From assembly GCA_021850545.1 (NCBI GenBank), contig JAJZLU010000062.1, forward strand, positions 1 through 34,178: 34,178 nt of DNA. The letters are read 5' to 3'. This DNA is from Thermoplasmata archaeon. Lineage in GTDB: Archaea; Thermoplasmatota; Thermoplasmata; Thermoplasmatales; Thermoplasmataceae. A program made the position numbers and the translations under genes. Positions within the stretch are counted from its first letter, which is position 1; every line of letters starts with the position of its first letter. Shown one piece after another: positions 31,720-34,178 of the stretch. Under the pieces are notes generated by a model, which had not been told where the DNA came from, searched no databases, and worked only from the letters and a program-made list of their open reading frames with translations.

Positions 31720-31867
31720 GTGATTTCATCCTCCACGTTTTGGCAATGTCGCACACAGCCCCAATCCTGATAAATTTCGCCTAATCCCATCCTTACAGGC
31801 ATTTTGAAAGCTGCTCCGCCAAGCCTGTGTGAAATAGCCTGCTTAAAAGATAAAGGTATGGTTTTTG

Positions 31868-31875
31868 GTATAAAT
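31868..31875 (+). promoter_or_regulatory. TATA box of the MFS transporter gene
   Basis: GTATAAAT is centred about 30 bases before the ATG at 31902 and supports a leaderless start there. Confidence 0.55.
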
Positions 31876-31901
31876 GGAAACCTATGGACACTTAACAAAC
31901 C

Positions 31902-33146
31902 ATGTTTTTACGTATGAGTTGCCAATCCATGAGAGTTGCACTGATGGAAGAGGATAACAATGGTGCACTGGTGGAGAGCCGTTTCAAGTTCCTGCTCACA
32001 TCCAGGGCACTCAGGAGCACTGCGCTCATATTTGTAACACTGTCGACGCCCCTGTACCTCCTCGAACTCAAATTCGATATAGTTTCCATCGGCCTGATCT
32101 ACCTGTTTGTGTCACTTACAACCGTGCTCATATCTCTTGGAATAGGGATGCTCGGCGACAGGGTAGGCTTCAAGAGGGCTCTGATTATCGGTGAGATACC
32201 AGCGATTTTCATAACTGCGGCCCTTACTTTCAGCACGAACATATACGTCATCCTTGCAGGCATTATTATCTCAGGAACCACGGGTTCTGCAGGCGCAATG
32301 AGGGGAGCAATGTCGCCCGGGATGAATGCCTTCGTTGCAACGAACTGGTCTGATAATGCCAGCAGGGTGAGGCGCATGGCCCTTATAACTTCCATCGCCT
32401 CTTTTTTCTCCATACTTGGAAGCCTCATGCTATATACGCACGGCCTCCTCATCAATTCCTTTGGCGCACAGGACTCATTCAGGGTACTGTATGGTGTCAG
32501 CTTTGCCCTAGTGTCCCTGTCAATGGCGTCCCTCTTCATGCTGAAGGAGAAACCTGTGAAGAAGAAGAGGGAACATGTAATGAAAAAGTCCAGCGGGAAG
32601 CATGTCCTGAAGGTGGCAATCTCCAATGCCGTCAATGGATCAGGCATTGGCCTTGCAGTTGTACTGCTACCTGCGTGGTATGAACTCAGGTACGGCCTCT
32701 CAGCATCACAGGTGGGGCTTGCATTTCTGGGGTCATACGTAGGATCCGCAATTGGCGGGTTGCTTGCTTCCAGGGTCCAGGTCTCGGCTGGGGGGAAGTC
32801 AACGCTGAACGTTGCATGGGTTACCAGGGTAATACAGGGGGCACTCCTGGCAGTGATGGCCATATCGCCATTTGTGGTGCTTGCAATTCTGCTTTATTCA
32901 GGAAGGTCTTTCCTTGCAGGGTTTGGAATGCCAAGCAGGAATGCAGTCAATGTGAGCGGCATTCAGGAAGGCGATTTTGGTGCAGGAACAAGCCTCCAGG
33001 GCGTTTCTATGAGGGTTTCCCAAGGCTTTTCAGGTTTGTCCGGCTATCTTATGGATATTGACCTCCCTTTCCCGGTTGTCCTTGGAGGAATTCTCCAGGC
33101 TGCAAGCGGCCTTGTATATTACAAACTGATGAAAAAAAAGGAATAA
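31902..33146 (+). CDS. MFS transporter
   Basis: The 414-residue protein has the twelve-helix architecture of the major facilitator superfamily. The characteristic loop between helices 2 and 3 is GMLGDRVGFKRAL, matching the G-x3-D-R-x-G-R/K pattern, at about residues 83-95. A basic central loop (KEKPVKKKREHVMKKSSGKH) separates the two six-helix halves. The N-terminus before helix 1 is about 35 residues. Start codons at 31902, 31929 and 31944 are possible; the TATA spacing favours 31902. It is divergent from the amidase gene and may move a related compound, but substrate cannot be read from sequence. It is not similar to the MFS remnant at 213-1096. Confidence 0.88.
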   Translation: MFLRMSCQSMRVALMEEDNNGALVESRFKFLLTSRALRSTALIFVTLSTPLYLLELKFDIVSIGLIYLFVSLTTVLISLGIGMLGDRVGFKRALIIGEIPAIFITAALTFSTNIYVILAGIIISGTTGSAGAMRGAMSPGMNAFVATNWSDNASRVRRMALITSIASFFSILGSLMLYTHGLLINSFGAQDSFRVLYGVSFALVSLSMASLFMLKEKPVKKKREHVMKKSSGKHVLKVAISNAVNGSGIGLAVVLLPAWYELRYGLSASQVGLAFLGSYVGSAIGGLLASRVQVSAGGKSTLNVAWVTRVIQGALLAVMAISPFVVLAILLYSGRSFLAGFGMPSRNAVNVSGIQEGDFGAGTSLQGVSMRVSQGFSGLSGYLMDIDLPFPVVLGGILQAASGLVYYKLMKKKE

Positions 33147-33164
33147 TCGCCTAAAGCCAGAAGC

Positions 33165-34178
33165 TCAGAAATCAACTTCGTAGATCTTCCTGTCAATGGC
33201 GGTTGACTTTGGCAAATCACTGGGGATGACCTTATCTTCGATCCCGCAAGCATGGGAGAATGCATTGAGAAACTTTGCCACCTTCACATTGTCCACGATC
33301 CCCATGTTGCCAATTCTGAGGAACCTGTTACTGTCCTTTCCCATGCCCTTTGAAACAACAATGTCCCTCTGGGCAAGTCCCTTCAGGACGTCGACAACTG
33401 GCAATTTCGGCTCCACAGCAACCACAGTATCAGAGTAATTTTCCTCTCTGCCAATTACGGCCATACCATGTTTTTTCATGAATTCCCTGATGTATTGGGC
33501 AGCATCACTGTGCCTCTCCCATCTCTTCTGGGGGCCCTCTCTTTCAAATATCCTGAGGGCAGCCAGGAGTGCCCTGAAGCTTCCTGTGGATGGCGTGAAC
33601 GGAGTCTCATGCTTTTCCAGAAATTCCAACGAGGTCCTTAAGTCGAGGTAAGCAGGGAGGTCATGTACCTTTACCATGCGGTTCTCTCCCTCGCTGCCAA
33701 TGCACACAATTCCAATTCCCGGCACCGATGCAAGTCCCTTCTGGCTGCAACTTGCAAAGGCATGGATCCCCCACTTGTCGGTGTAAATTTCGATTGCCCC
33801 GAATGCTGACACCGAATCAACAAGAACCTTTGCACCGAGGCCATTAGCCTCCTGGGCAACTTCCCTGAGGTTTCTAATGGCAGTGCCATTTCCGGTCTCA
33901 TTATGTACAAGGAAAACGGTGCGGGTGCCGGGGTATCTCCTGACGAAGTCCTCCATTTCCCCTTTCCCGATTGTGCTGTTTTCGTTCTTTTTCATGACAT
34001 GGACCATGGCTCCCCTTCTCTGTAGGCTTTCAATGGCCCTGTTCCCAAATTCCCCAAAGGTCACTGCAACGACATTCTCTCCAGGCGGAATGAAGGAATA
34101 GATCATTGATTCAACAGCAACAGTACCGGATCCTGTTGTGATCACACTATGGTTTGAGCCGGAAATTCTGCTGAGGAT
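33165..34178 (-). CDS. class V aminotransferase (alanine-glyoxylate type), 5' end outside window
   Basis: This PLP enzyme resembles alanine-glyoxylate/serine-pyruvate aminotransferases. Visible segments are ITTGSGTVAVESM near the visible N-terminus, which holds the cofactor phosphate, VHNETGNG, LVDSVSAFG with the PLP-pairing Asp, and CSQKGLASVPG with the Schiff-base lysine. A C-terminal domain with RIGNMG near residue 280 also fits. A GTG at 34145 could be read as a start, but the eleven codons from there to the edge are open and family-like (RISGSNHS), so the gene continues beyond 34178 and the N-terminal segment of some tens of residues is missing. It converges with the MFS gene with 18 bases between stops. 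The substrate pair is unknown. Confidence 0.9.
   Translation of the reverse strand: MLSRISGSNHSVITTGSGTVAVESMIYSFIPPGENVVAVTFGEFGNRAIESLQRRGAMVHVMKKNENSTIGKGEMEDFVRRYPGTRTVFLVHNETGNGTAIRNLREVAQEANGLGAKVLVDSVSAFGAIEIYTDKWGIHAFASCSQKGLASVPGIGIVCIGSEGENRMVKVHDLPAYLDLRTSLEFLEKHETPFTPSTGSFRALLAALRIFEREGPQKRWERHSDAAQYIREFMKKHGMAVIGREENYSDTVVAVEPKLPVVDVLKGLAQRDIVVSKGMGKDSNRFLRIGNMGIVDNVKVAKFLNAFSHACGIEDKVIPSDLPKSTAIDRKIYEVDF

Noticed and set aside
31019-31723. 234-codon open frame opposite the amidase gene
   Set aside because: Antisense shadow; the amidase frame has clear family motifs.
32099-32863. 254-codon minus-strand frame within the MFS gene
   Set aside because: Antisense shadow of a transporter with the MFS loop motif.
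34143-34145. GTG as start of the aminotransferase
   Set aside because: Codons upstream to the window edge remain open and encode family-like sequence, so the gene is only partial here.
1-34178. CRISPR array, transposon ends, tRNA or rRNA genes
   Set aside because: No regularly spaced repeats, transposase frames or cloverleaf-forming sequences were seen in the gaps; a formal tRNA and covariance scan was not possible.

Overview
The window looks like chromosomal DNA of a thermoacidophilic or acidophilic archaeon of the Thermoplasmata (Thermoplasma, Ferroplasma or Cuniculiplasma type). The evidence is an archaeal/eukaryotic-type glycyl-tRNA synthetase, an SDR-type L-threonine dehydrogenase closely resembling the Thermoplasma enzyme, archaeal TATA boxes lying about 25-30 bases before many start codons (leaderless or nearly leaderless transcripts), frequent TTG/GTG starts, internal genes preceded by GGAGG or GGTGA Shine-Dalgarno sites, and poly-T terminators. 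Assignments were made by reading motifs from memory, without database searches. No tRNA, rRNA, CRISPR array, transposase or insertion sequence was seen.

Layout. 1-2645: a 5'-truncated urocanase copy joined head to head to a 5'-truncated MFS transporter, then two genes of unknown function (a four-helix membrane protein and a sequon-rich secreted or anchored protein). 2762-9947: full urocanase (hutU), exonuclease III, adenylosuccinate synthetase, NADP isocitrate dehydrogenase, an ALDH-fold protein lacking most catalytic residues, and a MoaE-like protein. 10089-12776: L-threonine dehydrogenase and a two-gene ABC-2 exporter. 13124-19214: an iron-sulfur assembly locus, with a SufR-like repressor divergent from sufC-sufB-sufD-sufS-sufU and a small ferredoxin. 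19272-23578: a membrane protein, a four-CBS-domain protein translationally coupled to glyS, a UPF0173 metallo-hydrolase and a DnaJ-like zinc-motif membrane protein. 23741-25789: an arsRCB arsenic-resistance operon. 25973-34178: sugar-nucleotide transferase, a small unknown protein, M24 peptidase, an orphan two-domain ABC permease, a small unknown protein, acetamidase/formamidase, an MFS transporter, and a class V aminotransferase running off the right edge.

How the genes work together. The suf locus is a complete Fe-S cassette: SufS and SufU supply sulfur, SufBCD is the scaffold, the ferredoxin may be an electron donor or client, and the SufR-like protein probably senses cluster status. The ars operon pairs an As(III)-sensing repressor with arsenate reductase and an arsenite pump, as expected in metal-rich acidic habitats. 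Urocanase, threonine dehydrogenase, M24 peptidase, amidase and aminotransferase suit a peptide- and amino-acid-scavenging heterotroph. No clear novel defence or mobile system was found. The most unusual points are the urocanase/MFS junction at the left edge, two enzyme-fold proteins with substituted active sites, a perfect Shine-Dalgarno with no ordinary start codon, and a repeat-bearing dyad between the sufR and sufC promoters.
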